Source of the DNA: Dasania sp. GY-MA-18
GTDB lineage: Bacteria; Pseudomonadota; Gammaproteobacteria; Pseudomonadales; Dasaniaceae
Length of the DNA stretch: 64,000 nt
Assembly: GCF_024734385.1 (NCBI RefSeq)
Contig: NZ_JANHAP010000008.1
Span: forward strand, 62,001 to 126,000
Direction: 5' to 3'
The notes beneath the pieces are model-generated. The model was not told where the DNA came from, did not search any database, and saw nothing but the letters and a program-made list of their open reading frames with translations. Every line of letters starts with the position of its first letter. Position 1 is the stretch's first letter. The position numbers and the translations under genes are program-made. Shown piece by piece: positions 43,886 to 52,945 of the stretch.

Positions 43886-44503
43886 TTAGGGCTTGGGCTG
43901 ATTGATGATTTTTTCTATCAAGCTTTTTATATGCTGCTCATAAATTTGCAGAGACTCTTGTTGGTCCTCTTTACTTAAATGCCCTAAATCGTAATAGCTA
44001 ATATTGTTGATTTTATAAATCAGTCGGCCGCTATTAAGCAGGCTGTGTTGCGGCCATTTAGAGCCATAGAACGTGAACATCCGGGCATAAAATTCGGCTA
44101 TGCGTTGCTCGTGTTCCAGCTCCATGGCCATCAAATCTTCGTTAGTGTATATGGCGTAATCCAGAGCTCTTACCAATTTAACGTGGTGGGTGTCGGTAAT
44201 AAGTTCTTTTTCCATTAAATCAAACAGCTGTTCCCAGCTTAGGGTGGGCATCAGCCCTTCATAGCGTTTGCAGCCCTCTATGACCTCATCCAGCATTTTG
44301 CGATTTATGGCATACACTAATGCTTCTTTATTAGGAAAATATTGGTATAGCGAGGCTATATTGATATTGGCATCTTTGGCGACACGGTTGGTGGAAAAAT
44401 TATCGTAACCTTCGTTGGCCAGTAAGGTTTCAGCTGCGGCTAAAATATCGGCAACTCGTTGTTTGGCGCGGGCTTGTTTAGGGGTTTTTCTCGGTTGAAC
44501 CAC
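43886..44503 (-). CDS. TetR-family transcriptional regulator
   Basis: A 205-aa repressor-type protein. Residues about 12-60 form the helix-turn-helix, KQRVADILAAAETLLANEGY then FSTNRVAKDANINIASLYQY and FPNKEALVYAI, canonical for TetR. The rest is the variable all-helical ligand and dimerisation domain. It is divergent from the amidohydrolase gene across 187 bp that hold a good promoter with a dyad over it, which suggests it controls that gene and itself. Inducer unknown. Confidence 0.92.
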   Translation of the reverse strand: MVQPRKTPKQARAKQRVADILAAAETLLANEGYDNFSTNRVAKDANINIASLYQYFPNKEALVYAINRKMLDEVIEGCKRYEGLMPTLSWEQLFDLMEKELITDTHHVKLVRALDYAIYTNEDLMAMELEHEQRIAEFYARMFTFYGSKWPQHSLLNSGRLIYKINNISYYDLGHLSKEDQQESLQIYEQHIKSLIEKIINQPKP

Positions 44504-44607
44504 AATTATTCACTTATTTTGATTGTAAGGTAGTGTAAGCAGCGGGCTAGTTTACCCAGCAATAGCGACAGTCACAAGTCGATTTGTAAGTTTAAGCTTA
44601 TTTTTTG

Positions 44608-44656
44608 TTGACCGGCACGGGGAGTTTGCTTATGCTGCTAAAAATGAGTGCAAACT
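44608..44656 (+). promoter_or_regulatory. Promoter of the amidohydrolase gene with overlapping dyad
   Basis: TTGACC (44608-44613), 17-bp spacer and TATGCT (44631-44636) form a strong sigma-70 promoter with a start near 44643. A dyad AGTTTGC (44623-44629) / GCAAACT (44650-44656) straddles the -10 box and start site and is a candidate operator for the divergent TetR protein. Confidence 0.55.
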
Positions 44657-44690
44657 TATATTTAGCAAAAGCAAGCAAAAGGTATTAATA

Positions 44691-46454
44691 ATGAGAGCAG
44701 CTAAAAAATTATTTAGCCATATCGCCCTAGGCGCATTTGTGGCGGGAGCCTGTATTAGCCAGGTATTGGCAGAGCAGGCAGACTATGTGTTCAAAAATGC
44801 CAAAGTCTATACCCAAAACCAAGCGCAGCCATGGGCTGAATCCGTTGCGGTCAGGGGTAATAAAATTATATATGTGGGCTCGAATAAGGGCGCCGAGGAT
44901 ATTATTGCTGGTGGCACCCAGGTAATTGATGCCGCTGGCAAAATGATTATGCCTGGTTTTATTGATACCCATGCCCACCCTGTTATGGCTGCGGGTGGAT
45001 TTCACGCCTTTACCTTAGACTTAAATGACAGTGTTGAGCAATGGTTGGCCGTAGTGGAGGAATATGTCGAAAGCCATCCTGAGGTTCAGGCAATTTATGG
45101 GGCCGGGTTTATGGCTTCTACTTTTGGACCTGAAGGGCCCAATAAAGCCTTGTTGGATAAAATTGTTGCCGACAAACCAGTACTAATTATTGATGAGGGC
45201 GGGCACAGTGCTTGGGTTAATAGCAAGGCGCTGGAGTTGGCGGGTGTTAATAAAGATACTCCCGACCCTATACCAGGCACCCATTTTTATCAGCGTGATG
45301 CGCAGGGCGAGCCCACTGGCTGGCTGGTGGAGGCCATGGCTTTTATGCCTATGCTGGCTAAGTTAGGCATGATCTCTGAGCAAACGATCTTAACCGGCGC
45401 AGAGCAGGTGTTTCCGCTGTTTAGCCAGTTTGGTATCACCACGGTTTACGATGCCGGTTTTTCGCAATTTGAACAATTGGCTTATGACAGTGTTGTAAAA
45501 CTGGCTAAGGCCGATGCCATACCTTTCCGTATGGTAACGTCCAATATGATACAAAGTCCCAACCACGTTGCCGATGCTATTAGCACATTGCAGAGCTATC
45601 AGCAAAAGTACACCTCTGAGTTAGTGCAGCCACGAGTGATGAAAATCCATAACGATGGTACTAAAGAGGCGTCCACCGCAGGCCAGTTTGAGGATTACAA
45701 CAACCAGCCTGGTAATAAGGGTAGTGTGTTATTAGAGGGCAAGGTATTACAAGATTTTGTAGTCGCTATTGATAAGGCTGGCTTCGATATTCACATACAT
45801 GCCATAGGCGACAGAGCTGTGGATGAGGCCTTAGATGCTTTTGAAGTGGCGCGAAAAATTAACCCTGATAGTCCTAACCGTTACTCAATAGGGCATACTG
45901 AACTGGTGCGCGATCAGGATTTAAAACGCTTTGCTCAACTGGATGTAATCGCGCAAACCACACCTTTTTGGTTTGCTACTGACGGCGAGATGGAAATAGC
46001 TCAGGTAGGTAAAGAGCGTGCCGGCAAACTCTATCGTTTTAGAAAAATCATTGATCTAGGCGGTAAGGTCAGCTTCGGTAGCGATTTCCCGGTTACTGGT
46101 GAAGTGTTTGGTTTGTCACCCTTGCCCAATATAGAAATGGGCATGAGCAGAAAATACTACGGCGAAAAAGGTATGCCAGTCACGCCACCAGTAGACGCCT
46201 TATTAAGCCTGGAAGAAATGATTAGAGGCTACACCCTGGATGCTGCCTATCAGCTTAATATGGAAAATGAAGTGGGTTCATTGGAAGTAGGCAAGTTGGC
46301 GGACCTAATTATTGTAGATAAAAACTTATTCGATTTGGATGTGTACGATATACATAAAGCCAAAGTTGAAATGACCATGATGAATGGCAAAGTGGTTTTT
46401 GAACGCAATGATGAGATAAAAGCCTTTGAAAAAGTAATGGGCTTCCCCCACTAA
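44691..46454 (+). CDS. Exported YtcJ-type amidohydrolase
   Basis: Metal-dependent hydrolase of the amidohydrolase superfamily, YtcJ/AepA-like branch; members act on amide or ester bonds of diverse substrates. The 587-aa precursor has a signal peptide (about 1-27, ending VLA), an N-terminal beta domain, the metal-binding FIDTHAHPVM (His94, His96), DEGGHSAWVNSKALELAG, the carboxylated-Lys or acidic region KIHNDGTKEA, HIHAIGDRAVDEALDAFE, and SFGSDFPVTGE with the final Asp. A C-terminal segment ELGKLADLIIVD-like closes the barrel. AAAGG precedes the ATG. The periplasmic location and neighbouring transporter genes point to processing of an external compound. Confidence 0.88.
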   Translation: MRAAKKLFSHIALGAFVAGACISQVLAEQADYVFKNAKVYTQNQAQPWAESVAVRGNKIIYVGSNKGAEDIIAGGTQVIDAAGKMIMPGFIDTHAHPVMAAGGFHAFTLDLNDSVEQWLAVVEEYVESHPEVQAIYGAGFMASTFGPEGPNKALLDKIVADKPVLIIDEGGHSAWVNSKALELAGVNKDTPDPIPGTHFYQRDAQGEPTGWLVEAMAFMPMLAKLGMISEQTILTGAEQVFPLFSQFGITTVYDAGFSQFEQLAYDSVVKLAKADAIPFRMVTSNMIQSPNHVADAISTLQSYQQKYTSELVQPRVMKIHNDGTKEASTAGQFEDYNNQPGNKGSVLLEGKVLQDFVVAIDKAGFDIHIHAIGDRAVDEALDAFEVARKINPDSPNRYSIGHTELVRDQDLKRFAQLDVIAQTTPFWFATDGEMEIAQVGKERAGKLYRFRKIIDLGGKVSFGSDFPVTGEVFGLSPLPNIEMGMSRKYYGEKGMPVTPPVDALLSLEEMIRGYTLDAAYQLNMENEVGSLEVGKLADLIIVDKNLFDLDVYDIHKAKVEMTMMNGKVVFERNDEIKAFEKVMGFPH

Positions 46455-46530
46455 AAATTATATAGCTGGCCGGGCTGAATGATTATTGGTAATGGTAAAT
46501 CAAACAGCCCACAATCTCTGTAGACTGAAT

Positions 46531-47859
46531 TTATAGCGGCCAGCTAATTACAAATTTTGCCCCCCCTAAGGGCGAAACCTCAACATGGATGTTACCCTCA
46601 GTTTTTCTAATAATCTCTAAAACTATCGCTAGCCCTAAGCCGCTACCACCGGTTTGTCGACTGCGGCTGCTGTCTATACGATAAAAGGGTTGGAATATAT
46701 TTTCCCGCTCTTGTTCCGCTATGCCTATGCCGTCATCTTCCACGGTGAGTTGGTAGGCTTGCTCAGTTTTCGCTAGCTTGATCAAGATGCATTGTTTGGC
46801 GTATTTACAGGCATTGTTAATCAGGTTGGCGCAGGCAGTTTCTATTAGGCTATTGTTGGCTGTGAGCACTATGTCGTGCTGGCAGTGAAACTGTATGCGA
46901 GTGTCACTGATATTATTCAGCAAATTGTTAATTACTTGCCGTATAGAGATCTGCTTTTGCGAGCTGGAGTTGTTTTGTAAATAAGCCTTGGAGAGTTGCA
47001 AGACATTGGTGGTTAGGTGGTCTAAATCGTTGAGGGCTTTATCCATTTCGCTGCCCATAGCTTTAATGGTGTCGGGGTCACTACTGGCATTGAGTATATC
47101 TAAGGCTAAGCGCAGGCGGGTAATAGGACTGCGCAATTCATGGCTAATGGCACCGTTAAAAATTTGTTGTTTTATTTCGTCGTCTTGCAGCTTGGCCGAC
47201 ATGGTGTTGATATCATTGGATAATAATCTAAAGGCAGCTACGGAAGTGGTGGGGGCTTTGGTTTTATAGTGGCCTGCGGCAATGGATTTAACCGACTTAC
47301 TTAAAGCTTGTAGATAGCGGTATAAATAATAGGTGATCAGATACACTAGGCTGGCGGTAATAATAAATATCATGGCATAGCCTATATAAAAGCTGGTTTT
47401 GAAATAGCTATCATAGGCGTCGTGAAACTGTATTAGCAGGGCTTTTTGACTGTGCAATGAGTGTGAGGGAAAATTTAACCGCTCTACTATAGGCTTGAGT
47501 GGTACCGCTAATTCTGCAGTATCTAAAAACCGGCTTATAGATAAAGATAAAAATCGGCTATGGGTTAGTGGCGTTACCGGGGCTAGTCTTTGGTCGCTAA
47601 TATCAACGATTTCTATATGTTTAATATTGTAAAAGTTTAATTCCGAGCGCTGTTTCCACCATTGCATTAGCTCATGCAAATCGGTATTGCTGTTTTTATG
47701 TTCTCTTAAAAGTGATTCGGCCAGCGTTTCAGCGTAATAGGTTGTTTCTTTAGCAAACTGATTTTTGTAGGTGGTATTTAGCAAGTATTGATTTAAAAAG
47801 CTGTTTAATAAAAAACAGCCAATAATAAGTATATAAAGTCGTATAAATAGGCCTTTCAA
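46531..47859 (-). CDS. Sensor histidine kinase
   Basis: Membrane sensor of a two-component pair. The 442-aa protein has a first membrane helix (about 5-25), a periplasmic sensor region (about 30-155), a second helix (about 158-180) and HAMP (about 182-230). The DHp helix has the phospho-accepting His240 in GAISHELRSPITRLRLALD, and the ATPase domain carries N (LINNACKYA), G1 (VEDDGIGIAEQE) and G2 (GGSGLGLAIVLEII) boxes. It is 25 bp downstream of the response regulator gene on the same strand. The signal is unknown; the adjacent TonB-dependent receptor gene is a natural target. Confidence 0.93.
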   Translation of the reverse strand: MKGLFIRLYILIIGCFLLNSFLNQYLLNTTYKNQFAKETTYYAETLAESLLREHKNSNTDLHELMQWWKQRSELNFYNIKHIEIVDISDQRLAPVTPLTHSRFLSLSISRFLDTAELAVPLKPIVERLNFPSHSLHSQKALLIQFHDAYDSYFKTSFYIGYAMIFIITASLVYLITYYLYRYLQALSKSVKSIAAGHYKTKAPTTSVAAFRLLSNDINTMSAKLQDDEIKQQIFNGAISHELRSPITRLRLALDILNASSDPDTIKAMGSEMDKALNDLDHLTTNVLQLSKAYLQNNSSSQKQISIRQVINNLLNNISDTRIQFHCQHDIVLTANNSLIETACANLINNACKYAKQCILIKLAKTEQAYQLTVEDDGIGIAEQERENIFQPFYRIDSSRSRQTGGSGLGLAIVLEIIRKTEGNIHVEVSPLGGAKFVISWPL

Positions 47860-47884
47860 GACAACTACTCCGGGTAAGGCGGGT

Positions 47885-48583
47885 TTATTTGATAAGAATA
47901 TAGCCTTTGTGACGCAAGGTTTTAATATATTCGTTATCGGGATTGTTTTTTTGTAGTGCTTTTCTGAGCACGGAAATGCGCATATCTATAGATCTGTCTA
48001 TGCCGTCGTAGGGTTTGCCGCGTAACATCAGAAATAGATCGTCACGCTTAACGGTTTCGCCAGCTTGCTGGGCCAGTATCCAGAGTAACTCAAATTCTGA
48101 GTCGCTAAGGGCAATAGGTGTTTCGTCGCGTAATACTGTGCGGTTGGCTTTATTAATGAGTAGATCTTGCACTTGCACTGTGGTTTTGGGTTGGGCTGCG
48201 GATAAGCGCCTAAGCAAGGCGTTAATATGCGCCAGCAGCACATGGGGCCTAACGGGTTTGGTGAGGTAATCATCTATGCCTGAGTTTAGCGCCATGGTCT
48301 CATTGAGATCATCGTCCTGTGCGGTCAGCATGATGATGCCTTTGTTGTAGAAAGGCCTTACTTCTCGGCAGATCTCTATGCCGTCTTTACCGGGTAGTAA
48401 CATATCCAGTAGTACGATTTCTGGCAGGCATGTTTTGATGTGCTCTGCTGCATCATAGCCATTGTCACAATGCTCGACATAAAAACCTTCGCTTAGCAAA
48501 AAGCGTTCAAGTAGCTTGGCAATATGGCTGTCGTCTTCGACTATAAGTAATCGGATTTTACTGTTGCTGCTTTGCTCGGACAT
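47885..48583 (-). CDS. OmpR/PhoB-family response regulator
   Basis: A 232-aa DNA-binding response regulator. The receiver domain (about 10-125) has the acidic pair IVEDD, phospho-acceptor Asp60 in IVLLDMLLPGKDGIE, and KPVRP with the conserved Lys. The winged helix (about 135-230) has LSDSEFELLWILAQQAGETVKRDDL and IDMRISVLRKALQKN. It heads the operon with the histidine kinase and is divergent from the TonB-dependent receptor gene, whose upstream region carries spaced TGACA repeats. Confidence 0.94.
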   Translation of the reverse strand: MSEQSSNSKIRLLIVEDDSHIAKLLERFLLSEGFYVEHCDNGYDAAEHIKTCLPEIVLLDMLLPGKDGIEICREVRPFYNKGIIMLTAQDDDLNETMALNSGIDDYLTKPVRPHVLLAHINALLRRLSAAQPKTTVQVQDLLINKANRTVLRDETPIALSDSEFELLWILAQQAGETVKRDDLFLMLRGKPYDGIDRSIDMRISVLRKALQKNNPDNEYIKTLRHKGYILIK

Positions 48584-48685
48584 TATTAAGTATTCGCTTG
48601 TTAAACGTAGAGTTATAGCATAGTTGAATATGGGCTTGGGTGGTATATGCCGCTTAGTGGTTTATTTTTAATTGCTTACAAGGGC

Positions 48686-48710
48686 TGACAAATTGATACG
48701 GTTGTTGACA
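48686..48710. promoter_or_regulatory. TGACA direct repeats between the response regulator and receptor genes
   Basis: TGACA occurs at 48686-48690 and 48706-48710, 20 bp (about two helical turns) apart, the spacing seen for tandem OmpR-family sites. The second copy is part of TTGACA. The site lies in the divergent region between the two-component genes and the TonB-dependent receptor gene. Whether the adjacent regulator binds here is inference. Confidence 0.3.
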
Positions 48711-48786
48711 GCAGTGTCGCTTATTTTGGGTTTTAATGTTAGTTCAAATATCGATCAGTCTAATTATAATAAGCCGGTATCAAACT

Positions 48787-51147
48787 ATGAGAAAATCCAA
48801 TAATAGCTCCCCAAGTTTTAGAAAAAAACTATTAGCAAACTCTATCAAGTCGCTCACCTTAGCCACGGTAGCAGTATTGCCCTCTTTTGCGGTGGCTGCG
48901 CCCATGGCATTAGAGGAGGTGGTGGTAACAGCAACCAAACGTTCCGAATCTATACAGGATGTGCCCCTGGCCATTAATGCTATTTCTGGCGACTTTGCCA
49001 GAGAGGTTAACCTTAATGATGTTAAAGACATGATTAAATTTAGCCCGGGTATTAGTGGTAATAGCCAAGACAGCTTTTTGGATACTATTTCTGTTAGGGG
49101 CATAGTGTCTAATGATTTTGGTAATGGTGGCGACCCTTCTATAGGGGTGTATAAAAACGGTAATTATCAGGGGCGCAATGGCAGTGCTGTCAGCAGTCTT
49201 TTTGATATTGACAGGGTAGAGGTATTACGTGGTCCACAAGGGTTTCTGTTTGGTCGCAATGCCATATCAGGCGCTATTAGTTCGCACAGCAATAAGGCTA
49301 GCCTGGAAAGCCAAGAGGGCTATTTAGAGCTGGATGTTGGCGAACGCAATGTGTTTGTGGCCGAAGGCGCTATTAACATGCCCGTCAATGATAGCTTTGC
49401 CTTACGAGTAGCAGGCTATCATTCGGAAGAAGATGGTTGGGTGGATCATCTGCCTAGCGGCGATAAATTATTGGGGCATAACAAAGATGCCGCGCGTATA
49501 TCGGCCAAATTTGTTAGTGAAAAAATCGATGCCAATTTCTACGTTGAGTACGAAGATAGGAAGCAGGGCGGCACAGTGTATGTGGCTAGAGAAGATCAGG
49601 CCTATCAAGCTTTAAATGGGGTGTTAACCGGTGCCGGCTTGCCGGCTTTGGCGGCTAGGCCTAAACATGGTGAGGATGTGAGTGATTTAGATCTCAATGG
49701 CACGGGCCAAGGCATTTATGACGATGGCAATGTGTTAAGTGTAGGTCTACAAATTGATTATGATATGGAGAATCTAGTACTGACTTCTATCACGGGCTAT
49801 AAATCTCATCACTACGCTTATGCGGAAGATTATGACGGCAGCAGCGCCCAGTTGTTTTGGTATAGCCAAGATCAAGAGGGTGACTACCTAGAGCAGGAGT
49901 TTAGGTTGACCTCGAATAGTGATGGCGCCCTGAGTTGGTATGCTGGGCTTTCGTATTATGAGGAAGATATAGACACGATTTTTACGGGCAATCAGGCTGA
50001 AGAAATCTACTGTAATATCTACTGGGGTGGAAGCTGTGCCTATGCTGTTTATCTGGACAATGCTTATTACAGTTCTGCTTACTTTGGTTCACCGGGCGGT
50101 TTTACCCCTGCCTCTAGTGGTCTCATAGAAGATAAAAATAGAACTATAGGTCAGTACCAAGGCTATGCTGGCTATGTGGATTTGAGTTATCAGTTTACTG
50201 AAACTGTTAGTGTTAGTGCCGGTGTGCGCTATACCTACGACGAAAAAGAAATGTCGCAGCAGTCTTTGCCTGCGGAGTCACTTTTTAATGGTGGCGTGCA
50301 AGCGCCCCTCACTGAGGGTGTTATAAAAGACAAAGAAGATTGGGATGAAGTGACTTGGCGCGTTGTGATTAACTACCAGCCCAATGATGATACCTTGTTG
50401 TATTTCAGCACTACTACGGGGTCAAAGTCTGGCGGTTTTAATAGCTTTAGTTTAACGCCTGCTGGTGATAAACCTGCTTCCTTTGATGAAGAGTCGGTGA
50501 TTTCCTATGAGTTGGGTTACAAAGGTACCCTGCTCGATGGTAGGGCGCAGCTAACGGCCAATACTTTTTACTACGACTATACTGACCAACAGCTCACCTT
50601 TGCTTACCCTGATAGCCCCAATATCACCCGGGTAGGCAATATAGGGCAAGTTGACGGTTACGGTTTTGAGGGTACTGCTCAAGCCGTGCTTACCGATACG
50701 CTGCGTTTTATGCTAGGCGTTTCTTGGTTTGATAGCGAGGTAAATGAGGTAGAGAACTTTTGTGAAAACCTTGATGTGTGTGAGGGTGAGCCGCAACCCG
50801 GTGCGCCAGAGTGGACTTTCTTTGCCAGTTTAAATACCGCTATACCTGTAGCAGGTGGTGAGTGGTTTGGCAGCCTCAATTATAGCTGGGAAGATAAGCG
50901 TGCTAGCAGCTTAAACCCCAACCTATCTAAAGACCTTAGAGGGCCGCGCGAGCTGCAACTCTCGGCGGGTTATCGCTCAGAGCAGCAGTGGACGGTTTCG
51001 GTTTATGTGGAAAACCTGACCGACGAAGAGTATTACGATGGCGGCGTCAGTAATGCCGCAGCCGATGGCTCATCCTTCTACCCCGATTCTGATATCAACC
51101 CCAGCCGCCCGCGCACAGCGGGTATACGTTTGGGCTATGAGTTCTAG
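48787..51147 (+). CDS. TonB-dependent outer-membrane receptor
   Basis: Energy-coupled outer-membrane channel. From ATG 48787 it has 786 residues: a basic N-terminus and signal peptide (about 1-38, ending AVAA), the TonB box region MALEEVVVTATKR, a plug domain (about 45-155, SIQDVPLAINAISG, FDIDRVEVLRGPQGFLFGRN) and a beta-barrel ending in the C-terminal aromatic RLGYEF. The plug style is that of receptors for organic compounds rather than classical siderophore receptors. ATG 48736 would add 17 residues before the signal peptide; neither start has a clear ribosome site. The ligand is probably handled by the neighbouring amidohydrolase and permease. Confidence 0.92.
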   Translation: MRKSNNSSPSFRKKLLANSIKSLTLATVAVLPSFAVAAPMALEEVVVTATKRSESIQDVPLAINAISGDFAREVNLNDVKDMIKFSPGISGNSQDSFLDTISVRGIVSNDFGNGGDPSIGVYKNGNYQGRNGSAVSSLFDIDRVEVLRGPQGFLFGRNAISGAISSHSNKASLESQEGYLELDVGERNVFVAEGAINMPVNDSFALRVAGYHSEEDGWVDHLPSGDKLLGHNKDAARISAKFVSEKIDANFYVEYEDRKQGGTVYVAREDQAYQALNGVLTGAGLPALAARPKHGEDVSDLDLNGTGQGIYDDGNVLSVGLQIDYDMENLVLTSITGYKSHHYAYAEDYDGSSAQLFWYSQDQEGDYLEQEFRLTSNSDGALSWYAGLSYYEEDIDTIFTGNQAEEIYCNIYWGGSCAYAVYLDNAYYSSAYFGSPGGFTPASSGLIEDKNRTIGQYQGYAGYVDLSYQFTETVSVSAGVRYTYDEKEMSQQSLPAESLFNGGVQAPLTEGVIKDKEDWDEVTWRVVINYQPNDDTLLYFSTTTGSKSGGFNSFSLTPAGDKPASFDEESVISYELGYKGTLLDGRAQLTANTFYYDYTDQQLTFAYPDSPNITRVGNIGQVDGYGFEGTAQAVLTDTLRFMLGVSWFDSEVNEVENFCENLDVCEGEPQPGAPEWTFFASLNTAIPVAGGEWFGSLNYSWEDKRASSLNPNLSKDLRGPRELQLSAGYRSEQQWTVSVYVENLTDEEYYDGGVSNAAADGSSFYPDSDINPSRPRTAGIRLGYEF

Positions 51148-51206
51148 CAGTAATACCTAGTCTTTAGCGATGACGGCGTTAGGGCAGAGTGGTAGCTGCC
51201 TACCTT

Positions 51207-51225
51207 AGCCAAGGATGGCTTTTTT
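51207..51225 (+). terminator. Probable terminator of the receptor gene
   Basis: Stem AGCCA (51207-51211) / TGGCT (51216-51220) with a 4-base loop followed by six T. Short stem but a clean T-run, 60 bp after the receptor stop. Confidence 0.55.
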
Positions 51226-51352
51226 ACAATCGTGTATATAGCGGCTGTCATGCTGTGAATTGCAAAGCTGCTGCTATCTTCCGTTATTGTTGTTATAAAA
51301 TGGCTATTTTGCGTTAAACTAACGCCTTTGTGCATTTTATGAGAATAATAAT

Positions 51353-52807
51353 ATGAGTGATTCAAAAAGCATGTTAGGCACTAATTCTGTTGCGGCCAAA
51401 CCTTTAGCAGGGGATAAATCCTTAGGTACTTGGGACGTATTTGTTGCCGGTGTGGCGCTAGTAGTAGCCGCCAGTACCTTAGTGAGCGACTTCAATGGTT
51501 ACTTTACCTTGGGGGGCGCTTTTGTTATCGCCCTGATCATGGGGTTTTTAATTAACTTATTCCTAGCGGTATCCGCCGCCGAGCTCAGTGCCCGCTACCC
51601 AAAGTCGGGAGCGATTTACAACTATGCCAAGGCCATTTTTGCGGGCCATAGTGGTGTGTTTATAGGCACCTTTTTAGGTCTGAGCTTTTTCGGCATGTTT
51701 GCCTTTACCGCTGCGGGTGAAACCGCCGCCGGTGCCTTGGGTTTACAGGCCTTGATTGGGCAGGAGTTACCGCTAAATTATTTTATTGTCAGCATGATGG
51801 TGTTAGCGGCCCTGCCCAGTGTGTTTGGTACTAAAGAGGCGGCCTGGGTTAGCGCCGGCCTGTTATTGTTTATGCTGGGCATACGTTGGGTGTTTGGTCT
51901 GTCGGGTTTTTTTGGTTGGGGCCATGATCACAGTTGGCAGTTTGCCAATATTATGGACGGTGTCGAGCTGTTTAATTTTAGGGGTGAAAATGGCATTTTA
52001 ATGGTGGGCTTAGCCTTGGCTTTTTGGAGTTTTGTAGGGGTAGAGTTTGCCTGCTCACTGGCAGAGGATGTGCCTAATCCCAAGCGCTCTATGCCTAGGG
52101 GCTTAATCATTGGTCTGTTAGGTATATTAGTTACCTCCTTGGTGATGGGTTTAGGTGTGACCGGCATTATGCCCTTGAGTGAGTGGCATGTATTGGTGCA
52201 GGGTGACTTAGGCCAAAACGGCGAAGCCCCGCAGTTAGCCGCTGGCCAGGTTATGTTTGGCGAAGCAGGTTATTACTTAATGGCCCTGGCTTCGGCAACG
52301 GCGACCTTGGGCACCCTAACGATTGCCTTTAACGCTATTCCTAGAATCTTGCATACCATTGCCAAAGATGGCTATTTACTAGGGCCACTATCACCCTTTA
52401 TCGCTCAGCTACACCCTAAGTTAGGAACGCCAGTTAATGCTATTGCCATTACTTTTATCACTTTTGTTTCGGTAGCGGTTTCCACCAATGCGGTAGTCGA
52501 TTGGATCTTGTCGGCGGCTTATGTGTGGATACTGATTTATATAGGTTTTCATCTGCTGGCATTTATTAGCCGCTGGGATAAAAACAGCGAAGCCGGAGCC
52601 TTTAAGCGTAGCCTGGTATTGGGCAACGCTGTCGTAGGCAGTATCGCTACAGTCATAGCTTTGTATTATGCATTTATAGGTGACCACGCTAATTACGGTG
52701 GCAAGGCCTTAATTGTTCTGGGTATCGCTTTTGCGCTGGCGGCGCTGTCTTATTATTTTCATCGCCATGAGGTGGCTGAACAGGGGCTAGAGGTTGAGGG
52801 TTTGTAG
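51353..52807 (+). CDS. APC-superfamily amino-acid permease
   Basis: Inner-membrane amino-acid or amine transporter. The 484-aa protein has about 12 membrane helices, with the APC opening LGTWDVFVAGVALVVAASTL, SAAELSARYPKSGAIYNYAK of helix 2, and EFACSLAEDVPNPKRSMPRG after helix 6, all typical of the family. A small perfect hairpin GCGTTA-AAC-TAACGC (51311-51325) lies in its upstream region. It sits between the TonB-dependent receptor gene and avtA (convergent), consistent with importing an amino acid freed in the periplasm. Substrate not determinable. Confidence 0.9.
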   Translation: MSDSKSMLGTNSVAAKPLAGDKSLGTWDVFVAGVALVVAASTLVSDFNGYFTLGGAFVIALIMGFLINLFLAVSAAELSARYPKSGAIYNYAKAIFAGHSGVFIGTFLGLSFFGMFAFTAAGETAAGALGLQALIGQELPLNYFIVSMMVLAALPSVFGTKEAAWVSAGLLLFMLGIRWVFGLSGFFGWGHDHSWQFANIMDGVELFNFRGENGILMVGLALAFWSFVGVEFACSLAEDVPNPKRSMPRGLIIGLLGILVTSLVMGLGVTGIMPLSEWHVLVQGDLGQNGEAPQLAAGQVMFGEAGYYLMALASATATLGTLTIAFNAIPRILHTIAKDGYLLGPLSPFIAQLHPKLGTPVNAIAITFITFVSVAVSTNAVVDWILSAAYVWILIYIGFHLLAFISRWDKNSEAGAFKRSLVLGNAVVGSIATVIALYYAFIGDHANYGGKALIVLGIAFALAALSYYFHRHEVAEQGLEVEGL

Positions 52808-52875
52808 ATGCTATTGATGGATGTTGATGGGGGCAGGGTAACTGCCTCCTAAGACAGGCCGTCAATACATCCTGC

Positions 52876-52926
52876 AAGCAGTACACTAATTCCTAGTTAT
52901 TGCACCTAGGAATTAGTTTACTGCTT
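52876..52926. repeat. Long inverted repeat between convergent genes
   Basis: Arms of 21 bases (52876-52896 and 52906-52926) pair with one mismatch; the inner 12 bp ACTAATTCCTAG / CTAGGAATTAGT are perfect and the loop is 9 bases. It lies in the 138-bp gap between the convergent permease and avtA genes, so it may act as a bidirectional terminator, though no T-run follows the stem on either side. Confidence 0.75.
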
Positions 52927-52945
52927 AATCAAGCGGGCTGCTGCC

